From positions 1-57,343 of the forward strand of contig NZ_JACYHE010000035.1 in the NCBI RefSeq assembly GCF_021696945.1: a stretch of 57,343 nucleotides of DNA. Direction: 5' to 3'. The notes under the pieces were generated by a model. That model had not been told where the DNA came from, did no database searches, and saw only the letters and a program-made list of their open reading frames with translations. The DNA is from Streptomyces sp. JJ36 (lineage in GTDB: Bacteria; Actinomycetota; Actinomycetes; Streptomycetales; Streptomycetaceae). The number at the start of each line of letters is the position of its first letter. The first letter of the stretch is position 1. Below, piece by piece: positions 7,909 through 16,396 of the stretch. Position numbers and translations under genes: made by a program.

Positions 7909-8586
7909 GTGCCTTTCCTGTTGCTGATCGAGGACGATGACGCGGTGCGTACCGCCCTGGAGATGAGCCTCTCCCGCCAGGGCCACCGCGTGGTGACCGC
8001 TGCGTCGGGCGAGGAGGGTCTGAAGCTGCTGCGCGAGCAGCGCCCCGACCTGATCGTGCTGGACGTCATGCTCCCCGGCATCGACGGCTTCGAGGTGTGC
8101 CGCCGCATCCGGCGCACGGACCAGTTGCCGATCATCCTGCTGACCGCGCGCAGCGACGACATCGACGTGGTGGTGGGCCTGGAGTCCGGGGCCGACGACT
8201 ACGTGGTGAAGCCCGTGCAGGGGCGGGTGCTCGACGCCCGCATCCGCGCGGTGATGCGCCGGGGCGAACGCGAGGCGAACGACTCGGCGACCTTCGGCTC
8301 ACTGGTCATCGACCGTTCGGCGATGACCGTGACGAAGAACGGCGAGGACCTCCAGCTCACCCCGACCGAGCTGCGGTTGCTGCTGGAGCTCAGCAGACGC
8401 CCGGGGCAGGCGCTCTCCCGCCAGCAGCTTCTGCGGCTGGTCTGGGAGCACGACTACCTGGGCGACTCGCGGCTGGTGGACGCCTGTGTGCAGCGGCTCC
8501 GCGCGAAGGTCGAGGACGTGCCCTCGTCCCCGACCCTGATCCGCACCGTGCGCGGGGTGGGATACCGGCTGGACCCGCCGGCGTGA
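7909..8586 (+). CDS. afsQ1: Response regulator AfsQ1
   Basis: 225 residues from a GTG at 7909. OmpR/PhoB architecture: receiver domain 1-115 with acidic pocket 'IEDDDAV', phospho-acceptor Asp52 in 'LIVLDVMLPG', conserved 'LLTARSDD' and Lys in 'VVKPVQGR'; winged-helix DNA-binding domain from about 130 with 'LTPTELRLLLELSRRPGQ'. The GTG start makes the acceptor Asp number 52, as in S. coelicolor AfsQ1; an in-frame ATG at 7900 would add three residues. The sensor kinase gene starts 49 bp downstream. Known role: response to nitrogen/glutamate status and control of antibiotic genes. Confidence 0.93.
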   Translation: MPFLLLIEDDDAVRTALEMSLSRQGHRVVTAASGEEGLKLLREQRPDLIVLDVMLPGIDGFEVCRRIRRTDQLPIILLTARSDDIDVVVGLESGADDYVVKPVQGRVLDARIRAVMRRGEREANDSATFGSLVIDRSAMTVTKNGEDLQLTPTELRLLLELSRRPGQALSRQQLLRLVWEHDYLGDSRLVDACVQRLRAKVEDVPSSPTLIRTVRGVGYRLDPPA

Positions 8587-8635
8587 GCGCCGTGAGCGGG
8601 GGACACGGCGCGGACGGACCACGGCCGATCGGAAG

Positions 8636-10483
8636 GTGTCAGTGAAGGAAGCACGGTCGTCCCGGCCGGGCGGCTGGCTGGCGGGGGTGCTGCCGACGCT
8701 GCGGCTGCGGCTGGCGGTGGTCTTCGCACTGGTCGCCCTGACCGCCGCCGTCTCGGCGTCCGGCATCGCGTACTGGATCAACCGCGACGCCGTCCTGACC
8801 CGGGCGCAGAACGCCGCCCTGAACGACTTCCGCCAGGCCATGGAGGACCACGCCGGCCGGCTGCCGGCCGGCTACGACTGCGGGCAGCTCCGCGACGCCG
8901 CTGCCCGGATGGCGGACACCACGCAGAACTACCAGGTCGTGCTGATCGGCGGGACGCGGGCCGGGGAGCGCTGCACGGCCCTCGCCGGCGCCGGCGACTT
9001 CACCCTGGCCGACGTGCCGGAGGCGCTGCGCCGGGCGGTCGGCGAGCGGCGCGAGGTGGACTCGGCCAATCCGTATCCGTACCACCTCTACTGGCAGCGG
9101 ATCATCCGGGACGACGACCCCTATCTGGTCGGCGGGGCCAAGCTGATGGGCGACGGTCCCACCCCCTCCGGCTATCTGCTCAAGTCGCTGGTGCCGGAGC
9201 GGGACGACCTCAACTCGCTGGCCTGGTCGCTGGGGATCGCCACCGCACTCGCCCTGCTCGGCGCGATGCTGCTGGCGCAGGCCGCCGCCTCCACCGTGCT
9301 GCGCCCCGTGCGGCGGCTCGGCGACGCGGCCCGGCGGCTCGGCGAGGGCAAGCTGGACACCCGGCTGCGGGTCTCCGGGACGGACGAACTGGCGCAGCTC
9401 TCCCGTACGTTCAACGAGACGGCGGAGTCCCTGGAGCACCGGGTGGCCGAGCTGAGCGCCCGGGAGGCCGCCTCCCGGCGCTTCGTCGCCGACATGTCGC
9501 ACGAGCTGCGCACCCCGCTGACCGCGATCTCCGCGGTGACCGAGGTGCTGGAGGAGGAGCAGGAGAACCTCGACCCGATGATCGCGCCCGCGGTGCAGCT
9601 CGTGGTGAGCGAGACCCGCCGGCTCGGCGACCTGGTGGAGAACCTGATGGAGGTGACCCGCTTCGACGCGGGCACCGCGAAGCTGGTGCTGGACGACGTC
9701 GACGTGGCCGACCAGGTCACCGCCTGTATCGACGCCCGCGCCTGGCTGGACGCGGTCGAGCTGGACGCGGACCGCGGCCTCATGGCGCGGCTCGACCCGC
9801 GGCGGCTGGACGTCATCCTGGCCAACCTGATCGGCAACGCCCTGAAGCACGGCGGCTCGCCGGTGCGGGTGTCGGTGCGGACGGGGCGGTCCGCCTCCGG
9901 GGCGGACGAGCTGCTGGTGGAGGTCGCCGACCACGGCCCGGGCATCCCGGAGGACGTGCTGCCGCACGTCTTCGACCGCTTCTACAAGGCGAGCGCCTCC
10001 CGGCCGCGTTCGGAGGGGAGCGGGCTCGGGCTGTCGATCGCCATGGAGAACGCGATGATCCACGGCGGCACCATCACGGCGCGGAACGGCACGGAGCCCG
10101 GCATCGGAGCCGTCTTCACCCTGCGGCTGCCCCGGGACGCCAGCGAGCTGACGGAGGAGAGCGAGCGCACGGAGGACGCCGGGCGGAAGGCCCGCGGCGC
10201 GGGCGGCCGGAGCGGCGCCGGGCCCGCCGGCGGCGGCCCGGGCCCCGGCGACCGTCCGGGAGACGGCGGGGACGGCGACGGCTCCGCCGGTACGGAGAAC
10301 CGGGACGGCGCGCCCCGGGAGGGCGGGACGGCTCCGGACCGGCCGGACGCCGGGCCGAGCCAGGGTGCCGGTCATGCCGGGCCCGACGGGCCGGGCCCGG
10401 ATGCCGGGCCGGACCCGCAGGGCGGGGAGGACGGCCCGGGCCGGGACGAGCGCGAGGACGGCGAAGGAGAAGGTGGACGATGA
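8636..10483 (+). CDS. afsQ2: Sensor histidine kinase AfsQ2
   Basis: 615 residues. TM1 (about 20-45, 'LRLAVVFALVALTAAVSASG'), an extracytoplasmic sensor loop of about 140 residues, TM2 (about 195-220, 'GIATALALLGAMLLAQAA'), HAMP, H-box 'FVADMSHELRTPL' with phospho-accepting His about 289, then N, G1 and G2 boxes ('LIGNALKHGG', 'DHGPGIPED', 'GSGLGLSIAMENAMIHGG'). It partners AfsQ1. The last 110 or so residues are Gly/Asp/Pro-rich low complexity, longer than I would expect for AfsQ2. Start GTG at 8636 or 8642. The stop overlaps the lipoprotein ATG (ATGA). Confidence 0.92.
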   Translation: MSVKEARSSRPGGWLAGVLPTLRLRLAVVFALVALTAAVSASGIAYWINRDAVLTRAQNAALNDFRQAMEDHAGRLPAGYDCGQLRDAAARMADTTQNYQVVLIGGTRAGERCTALAGAGDFTLADVPEALRRAVGERREVDSANPYPYHLYWQRIIRDDDPYLVGGAKLMGDGPTPSGYLLKSLVPERDDLNSLAWSLGIATALALLGAMLLAQAAASTVLRPVRRLGDAARRLGEGKLDTRLRVSGTDELAQLSRTFNETAESLEHRVAELSAREAASRRFVADMSHELRTPLTAISAVTEVLEEEQENLDPMIAPAVQLVVSETRRLGDLVENLMEVTRFDAGTAKLVLDDVDVADQVTACIDARAWLDAVELDADRGLMARLDPRRLDVILANLIGNALKHGGSPVRVSVRTGRSASGADELLVEVADHGPGIPEDVLPHVFDRFYKASASRPRSEGSGLGLSIAMENAMIHGGTITARNGTEPGIGAVFTLRLPRDASELTEESERTEDAGRKARGAGGRSGAGPAGGGPGPGDRPGDGGDGDGSAGTENRDGAPREGGTAPDRPDAGPSQGAGHAGPDGPGPDAGPDPQGGEDGPGRDEREDGEGEGGR

Positions 10484-11121
10484 GGACGGCACCGGCACGC
10501 GGGAGGCCGGGCCGCGGCCGTACCGCGGCACGCGCCGCGGCCCTGCTCGCCACGGGGATGCTGGCCGCGGGCTGCGGCATCCGCGCCACCTCGGTCCCGG
10601 TGGACGCCGGCGCGGCGCCCTCCCGGGACTCCTGCGCGGTGGCGGAGGACGCCCGCTCGCCCGCGCTCGGCGAGGCCACGGCGGTGCCGGTGCACCTCGT
10701 GTGCAGCTCCCGGGTCACGGCCGTCGAGCGGTCCGTCGAGCTGCCCGAGCGGCGGGTCGCCGTGGCCCGCACGCTCCTCGGCGAGCTCACGGAGCAGCCG
10801 GGGGCCGAGGAGGCGGCGGCCGGCTTCGAGAGCCGGGTGCCCGCAGGGCTGACGGTGACGGGCCCGGCGGAGGGCGACCCGGAGGAGACGCTGCGGCTGA
10901 GCGAGCCACCCGACGGGCTGCCGCCGTTCGCGCTGGCGCAGCTCGTGTGCACCTGGGCCGGGTCCGCCGCGGCCGGCGGGCGCGACTCGGTGGCGCTGGG
11001 CGGGCCCGCAGACGGCGGCGGGGAGCCGCCGCGGCGGTACACCTGCGACACCGATCTGCGCTCGGACCCGGAGACCGCGGCGACGGCAGGCACGCCGCTG
11101 TCCTCCCCCGCGCCGGAGTGA
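10480..11121 (+). CDS. Lipoprotein coupled to afsQ1-afsQ2
   Basis: 213 residues. A twin-arginine-containing basic N-terminus is followed by 'AALLATGMLAAGCG', a lipobox placing the lipidated Cys at about 33. The mature protein has several Cys ('DSCAVAEDA', 'VHLVCSS', 'QLVCTWAG', 'YTCDTDL') and no recognised enzyme domain; the family in this position is annotated only as secreted or lipoprotein. The 4-bp overlap with afsQ2 indicates co-translation, so it may modulate the sensor kinase outside the membrane, as the lipoprotein CseA does for the CseBC system. That role is inference. Confidence 0.82.
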   Translation: MRTAPARGRPGRGRTAARAAALLATGMLAAGCGIRATSVPVDAGAAPSRDSCAVAEDARSPALGEATAVPVHLVCSSRVTAVERSVELPERRVAVARTLLGELTEQPGAEEAAAGFESRVPAGLTVTGPAEGDPEETLRLSEPPDGLPPFALAQLVCTWAGSAAAGGRDSVALGGPADGGGEPPRRYTCDTDLRSDPETAATAGTPLSSPAPE

Positions 11122-11145
11122 GGTGAGTCGCAGCCGGGGCGGCCG

Positions 11146-11763
11146 GTGCGCGGAACCGGCGCCACCGGCAGCGGCGTCCTTCCCCGCGTGCACCGTCATG
11201 ACCACAGCGGCGGCGTCTCCGCATCCCGTGTCCGCGCGGCGGCCTCCCTCCTTCTCGGCGTTCACCTGCTCGTCGTCGGCTGGCTGATGCTGCGGCCCCG
11301 TTCGGTGGCGTGGGTCGCTCCCGCGAACCTGCGGCCGTTCACCACCATCCGTGCCGATCTGGCTGCCGGGCCGCAGGCCGCGCTGGAGGCGATCGGCGGC
11401 GGGCTGCTGCTGCTCGCGCCCCTGGGCGTGCTGCTGCCGCTGGTGGCGGGCCGGCTGCACCGGCCGCTGCCGGGGACGGCGGCGCGCACGGTGCTGGGGG
11501 GCGTGCTGGCCTCTCTCGCGCTGGCCGTGGTGCGCAGCGGGGTGCCGGAGCTGATCGTGGACGTGGACGCCGTGATGCTGAACGCCGCCGGGGTGGCGCT
11601 GGCGCACGTGCTGTTCTATCCGCTGCTGCGGGCCCGGCTGCGCCGGGTGGTGGAGCCACCGCCGCACGCGGGGCGACGGACGGAGGAGATCCGGGTCGAA
11701 CTCCGGGAGGAGGCCCCGCAGGGGCGTACCCCGAGAGCTCCCAGGGTCGGGATCGCCCCGTAG
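11146..11763 (+). CDS. VanZ-like family membrane protein
   Basis: 205 residues from a GTG at 11146; a later start is possible because the first 28 residues are not conserved-looking. Four hydrophobic segments are seen at about 30-48, 78-100, 112-130 and 138-160 with the characteristic 'NLRPFTTI' after the first and 'VDAVMLNAAGVALAHVLFYPLL' in the last, the pattern of VanZ-like proteins. VanZ confers low-level teicoplanin resistance in enterococci, but most family members have no known role. Confidence 0.85.
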   Translation: MRGTGATGSGVLPRVHRHDHSGGVSASRVRAAASLLLGVHLLVVGWLMLRPRSVAWVAPANLRPFTTIRADLAAGPQAALEAIGGGLLLLAPLGVLLPLVAGRLHRPLPGTAARTVLGGVLASLALAVVRSGVPELIVDVDAVMLNAAGVALAHVLFYPLLRARLRRVVEPPPHAGRRTEEIRVELREEAPQGRTPRAPRVGIAP

Positions 11764-11865
11764 TCCGACGCTTCGCCCGCTTGATGCTTCTACGGTGGAT
11801 TTCACCGCAGCCGTTCCTGGAAACCCGGAAGCGGCGACGAACGTACCGAGCGAAGGAGTACGGAG

Positions 11866-12075
11866 ATGGCCGCTCTCACCCGCCCCCGCGAAGGCCGGAT
11901 GATCGCCGGCGTGTGCGCGGGCCTCGCGAACCGCTTCGGCACCACGGCGACGACGATGCGGGTGCTCTTCGTGGCCTCGTGTCTGCTGCCGGGCCCGCAG
12001 TTCCTGCTCTATCTGGCGCTGTGGATCCTGCTGCCGAACGACGACCGGAAGACCGCCTGGCAGCGGACGGCCTGA
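11866..12075 (+). CDS. PspC-domain small membrane protein
   Basis: 69 residues, essentially one PspC domain: 'REGRMIAGVCAGLANRFG', then a hydrophobic segment (about 32-58) ending 'LALWILLPND'. PspC proteins act at the membrane in envelope-stress signalling in enterobacteria; in Streptomyces their function is not established. ATG at 11866 follows a GAAGGAG ribosome binding site. It ends before a strong convergent terminator. Confidence 0.88.
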   Translation: MAALTRPREGRMIAGVCAGLANRFGTTATTMRVLFVASCLLPGPQFLLYLALWILLPNDDRKTAWQRTA

Positions 12076-12111
12076 GGCTGCCGGGAGCCGTTCGCAGGGG
12101 ACAGGAGACCG

Positions 12112-12141
12112 GAGGGCCGTGCGCCGGGGCGCACGGCCCTC
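12112..12141. terminator. Strong bidirectional hairpin terminator
   Basis: Perfect 13-bp stem GAGGGCCGTGCGC / GCGCACGGCCCTC with a CGGG loop, in the 115-bp space between the convergent PspC gene (ends 12075) and secreted-protein gene (ends 12191). Confidence 0.8.
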
Positions 12142-12190
12142 GTCCGCGGTGCCGTGCGCCCTCGCGGACCGTCGGTCCCGGTGTCCGGGC

Positions 12191-12781
12191 TCAGTCGAGC
12201 GGCAGCCCGCCCAGCAGGTTCGGGACGTGCAGGGTGCCGGTGTCCGGGTCGGCGGGGAGGCCCAGCCGGTCGAAGGTGCCGGCCGCCAGAGTGCCGACCG
12301 GCAGTCCCTGTGGAGCCTCCTCCGTGGCGGCCTCGTCCTCGGCGGACGCCTTCTCGGCGGACCCCTTCTTGGCCTTCCCTGCCTTCTCGCCCTTCCCGGA
12401 TTTCCCGGCCTTCTCGCCCTTCCCGGACTTCGTGTCCTCGGTGGGGAGCGGGCCCTCGGTCAGCACGTCCGTCGGCAGTGCGTTGCCCGTGACCTGGCCG
12501 ACCACGGGGAGCCCGCCGAGCAGCTCGCCCTGCGGGGTCGCGGCCTGACCGGTCTCGGCTGCCATGCCCGGGGAGACGACCTGCTCCGGGCGGGTGGGCA
12601 TCCGGCCGATGGAGCCGCTCTTGCCGGTCGCGTCCTGCACGGCCGGGTTGGCCAGCACCTGGCCGCCGGCGGTCTCCACGCTCTCGGTGACGCCACCGGC
12701 GTGGGCGGCGCCCGCGCCGGTGGCGGCGAACGCCGCACCGAGCGCGGTGACGCCGAGGGTCTTCATCGTTCCGTGCTTCAT
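12191..12781 (-). CDS. Secreted protein with Lys/Glu-rich repeats
   Basis: 196 residues from an ATG at 12781. Signal peptide 'MKTLGVTALGAAFAATGAG' preceding an AHA-type cleavage site at about 26. The mature protein is Gly/Pro/Gln/Thr-rich, then has a charged low-complexity section near 115-150 in which 'SGKGEKAGK' occurs twice, then a Leu/Pro/Gly-rich tail. No known domain. It looks like other exported small Streptomyces proteins of unknown function; the Lys-rich part could bind anionic wall polymers, but this is speculation. Confidence 0.65.
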   Translation of the reverse strand: MKHGTMKTLGVTALGAAFAATGAGAAHAGGVTESVETAGGQVLANPAVQDATGKSGSIGRMPTRPEQVVSPGMAAETGQAATPQGELLGGLPVVGQVTGNALPTDVLTEGPLPTEDTKSGKGEKAGKSGKGEKAGKAKKGSAEKASAEDEAATEEAPQGLPVGTLAAGTFDRLGLPADPDTGTLHVPNLLGGLPLD

Positions 12782-12984
12782 CAGGGCACCTGTGTCCTCA
12801 CTGACGGGGAGTTGGGGAGGCCCGGCGAACGTAGCCAGCCGCGGGGACCCCCGCAAACAGCGCGAAAGGGGCGCACGATGCGTGTCGCGGGCACCGCCCG
12901 CGCGCCCGCGCCGGGGCGCGGACGGGACCCGCACCGGCCCGGCGTCGCCGAGGAATCCGCAGGTCGGACGGGGAGCCCGGGACG

Positions 12985-14124
12985 TCAGTCGGCGGCACCC
13001 CGGAACAGCCAGGCGGACTTCAGCGCGGCGTAACCCGGCTTGATCACCTCGTTGATCATCGCGAGACGTTCATCGAAAGGGATGAACGCAGACTTCATCG
13101 CATTGACGGTGAACCACTGCATGTCGTCCAGCGTGTAGCGGAAGGTCTCCACCAGGTGCTCGAACTCCCGGCTCATGCTGGTGCCGCTCATCAGGCGGTT
13201 GTCGGTGTTCACCGTGGCCCGGAAGTGCAGCCGCCGCAGCAGCCCGATCGGGTGCTCGGCGTAGGAGGCGGCGGCGCCCGTCTGCAGGTTCGACGACGGG
13301 CACAGCTCCAGCGGGATGCGCTTGTCACGCACGTAGGACGCCAGCCGGCCCAGCTTGACGCCGCCGTCGTCGGCCACCTGGATGTCGTCGATGATCCGCA
13401 CGCCGTGCCCGAGCCGGTCCGCGCCGCACCACTGGAGCGCCTGCCAGATCGAAGGCAGCCCGAAGGCCTCGCCGGCGTGGATGGTGAAGTGGTTGTTCTC
13501 CCGCTTCAGGTACTCGAAGGCGTCCAGGTGGCGGGTGGGCGGGTAGCCCGCCTCGGCGCCCGCGATGTCGAAGCCCACCACGCCCAGGTCGCGGTAGCGG
13601 TTGGCGAGCTCGGCGATCTCCAGCGCGCGAGCCGCGTGCCGCATGGCGGTGAGCAGCGCGCCGACGCGGATGCGGTGCCCGGCGGCGCGGGCCCGCCGCT
13701 CACCCTCGCGGAAGCCCTCGTTGACGGCCTCCACGACCTCCTCCAGGGTCAGCCCGCCCTGCAGGTGCTGCTCGGGCGCGTAGCGGACCTCGGCGTAGAC
13801 GACGCCGTCCGCGGCCAGGTCCTCGGCGCACTCGGCGGCGACCCGGGTGAGGGCGTTCCGGGTCTGCATGACGGCGCAGGTGTGGGCGAAGGTCTCCAGA
13901 TAGCGCTCCAGCGACCCCGAGTCGGCGGCCTCGCGGAACCAGGTGTCCAGGCGCTCCGCGTCCTCGGCCTCGGGCAGCCCGTCGTAGCCGGTCTCCCGGG
14001 CGAGCTCGATGATCGTGGCCGGGCGCAGCCCGCCGTCCAGGTGGTCGTGGAGGAGGACCTTGGGAGCGCGCCTGATCTGTTCCGGGGTGGGGATGGTGGC
14101 TGTTGCTGTGCTCTCGCTCGTCAT
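12985..14124 (-). CDS. add: Adenosine deaminase
   Basis: 379 residues from an ATG at 14124. It converts adenosine and deoxyadenosine to inosine and deoxyinosine. Zinc and substrate motifs are visible: '[12 protein letters not shown]' (HxH), '[10 protein letters not shown]' (catalytic Glu), 'RLGHGVRI' and '[17 protein letters not shown]', which replaces the NTDDP of many bacterial enzymes and is typical of actinobacterial Add. A perfect CTACGCGCGTAG palindrome lies 16 bp upstream of the start (14141-14152), suggesting co-regulation with the nucleoside transporter and deoC. Confidence 0.95.
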   Translation of the reverse strand: MTSESTATATIPTPEQIRRAPKVLLHDHLDGGLRPATIIELARETGYDGLPEAEDAERLDTWFREAADSGSLERYLETFAHTCAVMQTRNALTRVAAECAEDLAADGVVYAEVRYAPEQHLQGGLTLEEVVEAVNEGFREGERRARAAGHRIRVGALLTAMRHAARALEIAELANRYRDLGVVGFDIAGAEAGYPPTRHLDAFEYLKRENNHFTIHAGEAFGLPSIWQALQWCGADRLGHGVRIIDDIQVADDGGVKLGRLASYVRDKRIPLELCPSSNLQTGAAASYAEHPIGLLRRLHFRATVNTDNRLMSGTSMSREFEHLVETFRYTLDDMQWFTVNAMKSAFIPFDERLAMINEVIKPGYAALKSAWLFRGAAD

Positions 14125-14140
14125 CTCCGCACTGTAGCTC

Positions 14141-14152
14141 CTACGCGCGTAG
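14141..14152. promoter_or_regulatory. Candidate nucleoside-regulon operator, add
   Basis: Perfect 12-bp palindrome CTACGCGCGTAG, ending 16 bp before the add start codon on the minus strand. Identical to the element at 24614-24625. Its cognate regulator is not identified in the window. Confidence 0.65.
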
Positions 14153-14274
14153 ATCGCCACGGCGAAACGGGCCGCGACACCCACCCGTACGACCCGGCCC
14201 GCGCCCGGTGCTTCGATACGGAAAGGTGATGCACGGCACGCGCCGTACACCCGTGCTTCTGCCATGGTTCTGCC

Positions 14275-15117
14275 GTGACTCAGCAAGCGTTGCCGGACCG
14301 AGTGCCGGATCGGGAAGCCAGGTTGGGGAGGGCGCGGGGCGAGGAGCGCTCGGTCCACGGAGTCGTGCTGCTGCTACCGGGCGGCACCGCGCACAGCGTG
14401 CGCCGGCGCTCGCCGCGCGCCGCAGCCGCGGTGCTGCCCCTCGCCCGCCGGCTGGCGCGCGCCGGGCGCGGGGACTCCCTCGTCACCCATGTCGTGCACT
14501 ACCGCTTCCACGGCTGGAACGGCGCGGCCGCGCACACCGCCCGCGACGCCGAGTGGGCCGTCGACGAGGTGGTGCGCCGCTACGGCGACGTCCCGGTGTG
14601 CCTCCTCGGTACGGACGTGGGCGCCCGCGCCGCACTGCACGCCGCCGGCCACCCGGCCGTCACGGCGGTGCTCGCACTGGCGCCGTGGCTGCCCGGCGCC
14701 CCCGCGGAGGCCGGGAACGCCGGGGACGCCGGGAACGCCCGGACGGCCGGCGGGCCGCCCGGGGACGCCACCCGCCCCGCCCCGGCGGAGGAGGAGCCCA
14801 TCGACCAGCTCGCGGGCCGTCAGGTGCTGTTCGTCCACGGCACCGACGACGTGCGCACCGACCCGGAGCTCTCCTTCCGGCTCGCCGAGCGGGCGAAGCG
14901 GCGCGACCCCGGCGTGTGCCGCTTCGAGGTGCACTCCGACGGCCACACCCTTTCCCAGCACCGTTCCGAAGTGGCCGCGCTGGCCGAGGACTTCGTGCTG
15001 GGGACGCTGGGCGACCGGCCGTTCTCCCGCCCGCTCACGGACGCCTTCGCCGCTCCCCCGCCGCTGGGCCTGCGGATGCCGCTGGCGGCCGGCTTCGGCC
15101 GCTCGCTGCGCGGCTGA
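14275..15117 (+). CDS. Alpha/beta-hydrolase-fold protein
   Basis: 280 residues from a GTG at 14275. The fold is suggested by '[10 protein letters not shown]' (oxyanion strand), '[15 protein letters not shown]' (nucleophile elbow), 'VLFVHGTDD' (acid-bearing strand) and '[10 protein letters not shown]' (catalytic His about 224). The elbow has Asp114 where most members have Ser, giving G-T-D-V-G-A; Asp nucleophiles occur in haloalkane dehalogenase and epoxide hydrolase branches, or the protein may be non-hydrolytic. A Gly/Ala/Asn-rich insert sits at about 145-172. Substrate unknown. It is divergent from add and convergent with the LysR gene. Confidence 0.75.
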   Translation: MTQQALPDRVPDREARLGRARGEERSVHGVVLLLPGGTAHSVRRRSPRAAAAVLPLARRLARAGRGDSLVTHVVHYRFHGWNGAAAHTARDAEWAVDEVVRRYGDVPVCLLGTDVGARAALHAAGHPAVTAVLALAPWLPGAPAEAGNAGDAGNARTAGGPPGDATRPAPAEEEPIDQLAGRQVLFVHGTDDVRTDPELSFRLAERAKRRDPGVCRFEVHSDGHTLSQHRSEVAALAEDFVLGTLGDRPFSRPLTDAFAAPPPLGLRMPLAAGFGRSLRG

Positions 15118-15128
15118 CCGGGTGGCCG

Positions 15129-15195
15129 CCCGTACCGTCCGCACCCGGCGCCGCGGACCGTGCGGCACACGGGCGCAGGAGGCGGTCGGTACGGG
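15129..15195. terminator. Possible bidirectional terminator
   Basis: CCCGTACCG (15129-15137) is the reverse complement of CGGTACGGG (15187-15195), with further GC-rich pairing inside. It lies in the 110-bp gap between the convergent hydrolase and LysR genes. Weaker than the other terminators because of the 49-nt interior. Confidence 0.4.
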
Positions 15196-15227
15196 ACCGT
15201 GACGCGGGCGGGGCGCCGCGGGGAAGC

Positions 15228-16304
15228 TCAGTCCAGCAGGCTCCCGCGGCGGCTCAGCAGGAAACGGCGGAAGGCCGCCACGGGTGCGGTCTCCGGGGCG
15301 CCGTCGCGCCAGGCGAGCCCGATCTCCCGGCTCGCGCGCGGCGCGGTGACGGTCAGTTCGTGGACGCCCGGGCGCGGGATCGCCGGGGGCGGCAGCAGCG
15401 CCACCCCCAGGCCGGCGGCGACGAGTCCGCGGATCGTCTCCGCCTCCTCGCCCTCGAAGGCGATGCGCGGCCGGAACCCGGCCTGGGTGCACAGCGCTTC
15501 GAGGATGCGCCGCATGCCGTAGCCGGGCTCCAGGGTGACGAAGGGCTCCTCGGCGGCCTCGGCCAGCCGGATGCGCCTGCGGGACGCCAGCCGGTGGTCG
15601 TCCGGCACCACCAGCCGGAGCCGCTGCTCGTCCAGCCGCCGGGCCGCCAGCCCGCGCGCGGCCAGCTCGGCCGGGTCCGGGATGGGCGAGGTGAGGCAGA
15701 GGTCCAGTTCGCCGGCGGCCAGCCGCTCCAGCATCGCCTCGCCGTAGGTCTGGACGAGCGAGAAGCGCACCCGGGGGTGGTCGGCGCGGAAGGCGCGGAG
15801 CAGGCCCGGCACCGTCTCCCAGCCGAGGGTGTGCAGAAAACCGAAGGCCACCTTGCCGGTCGCCGGGTCCGCGTCGGCGCGTACGGACTCGGCGGCCTGT
15901 TCGACGGCGGCGAGGGCGCGTTCCGCGGACTCCAGGAACGTACGGCCGGCCGGGGTGAGGGAGACGGCGCGGCCGTGCCGGGCGAAGAGGGCGACGCCCA
16001 GGTCCTCCTCCAGCCGGGCCAGGCCGCGGCTGAGCGTGGACTGCGGCACGCCGAGCTCCTGCGCGGCACGGGTGACGTGCTCGTGACGGGCGACGGCGGC
16101 GAAGTGGGCGAGCCGCGGGGTGAGGGCGGAGCCCCAGTCGGCGGGCGGACGGGCCCCCGCGTGCGCGGAGTGCGCGGGGCGCGTGCCGGCCGGCCCGCCC
16201 GCCACGCCACGGCGCCGCGGGGCGCCGTCACGGGACGCCGGGGCACGTCCCCGGGACGTCACGGACGTCACAGGGCTGTCTTTCTCGTTGCGGGACGGTG
16301 ACAC
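15228..16304 (-). CDS. LysR-family transcriptional regulator
   Basis: 358 residues as an open frame from 16304, but the first 55 or so are low complexity and the true start is probably nearer the HTH. The winged HTH is at about 61-105 ('LAHFAAVARHEHVTRAAQEL', 'VPQSTLSRGLARLEEDLG'), followed by the periplasmic-binding-protein-like effector domain ('GKVAFGFLHTLGWETVPGLL', 'DLCLTSPIPDP', 'GLGVALLPP'). It is divergent from an MFS transporter gene, the usual arrangement for a LysR regulator and its target. Effector unknown. Confidence 0.9.
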   Translation of the reverse strand: MSPSRNEKDSPVTSVTSRGRAPASRDGAPRRRGVAGGPAGTRPAHSAHAGARPPADWGSALTPRLAHFAAVARHEHVTRAAQELGVPQSTLSRGLARLEEDLGVALFARHGRAVSLTPAGRTFLESAERALAAVEQAAESVRADADPATGKVAFGFLHTLGWETVPGLLRAFRADHPRVRFSLVQTYGEAMLERLAAGELDLCLTSPIPDPAELAARGLAARRLDEQRLRLVVPDDHRLASRRRIRLAEAAEEPFVTLEPGYGMRRILEALCTQAGFRPRIAFEGEEAETIRGLVAAGLGVALLPPPAIPRPGVHELTVTAPRASREIGLAWRDGAPETAPVAAFRRFLLSRRGSLLD

Positions 16305-16350
16305 GCAAGGCTCTCAGCTCGACTGATGCAGGGCAGGAACGATTCTCGCA

Positions 16351-16372
16351 GATTTGCGCATTGGACGCATGA
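16351..16372. promoter_or_regulatory. Candidate LysR operator in divergent promoter
   Basis: Between the LysR and MFS starts, TGCGCAT (16355-16361) and GACGCAT (16364-16370) form a 9-bp-phased direct repeat within an AT-richer patch. Its position just upstream of the MFS gene suits LysR binding. No consensus for this regulator is known to me. Confidence 0.3.
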
Positions 16373-16396
16373 GTCGCGCCGCCGTACGTTCGAGGC

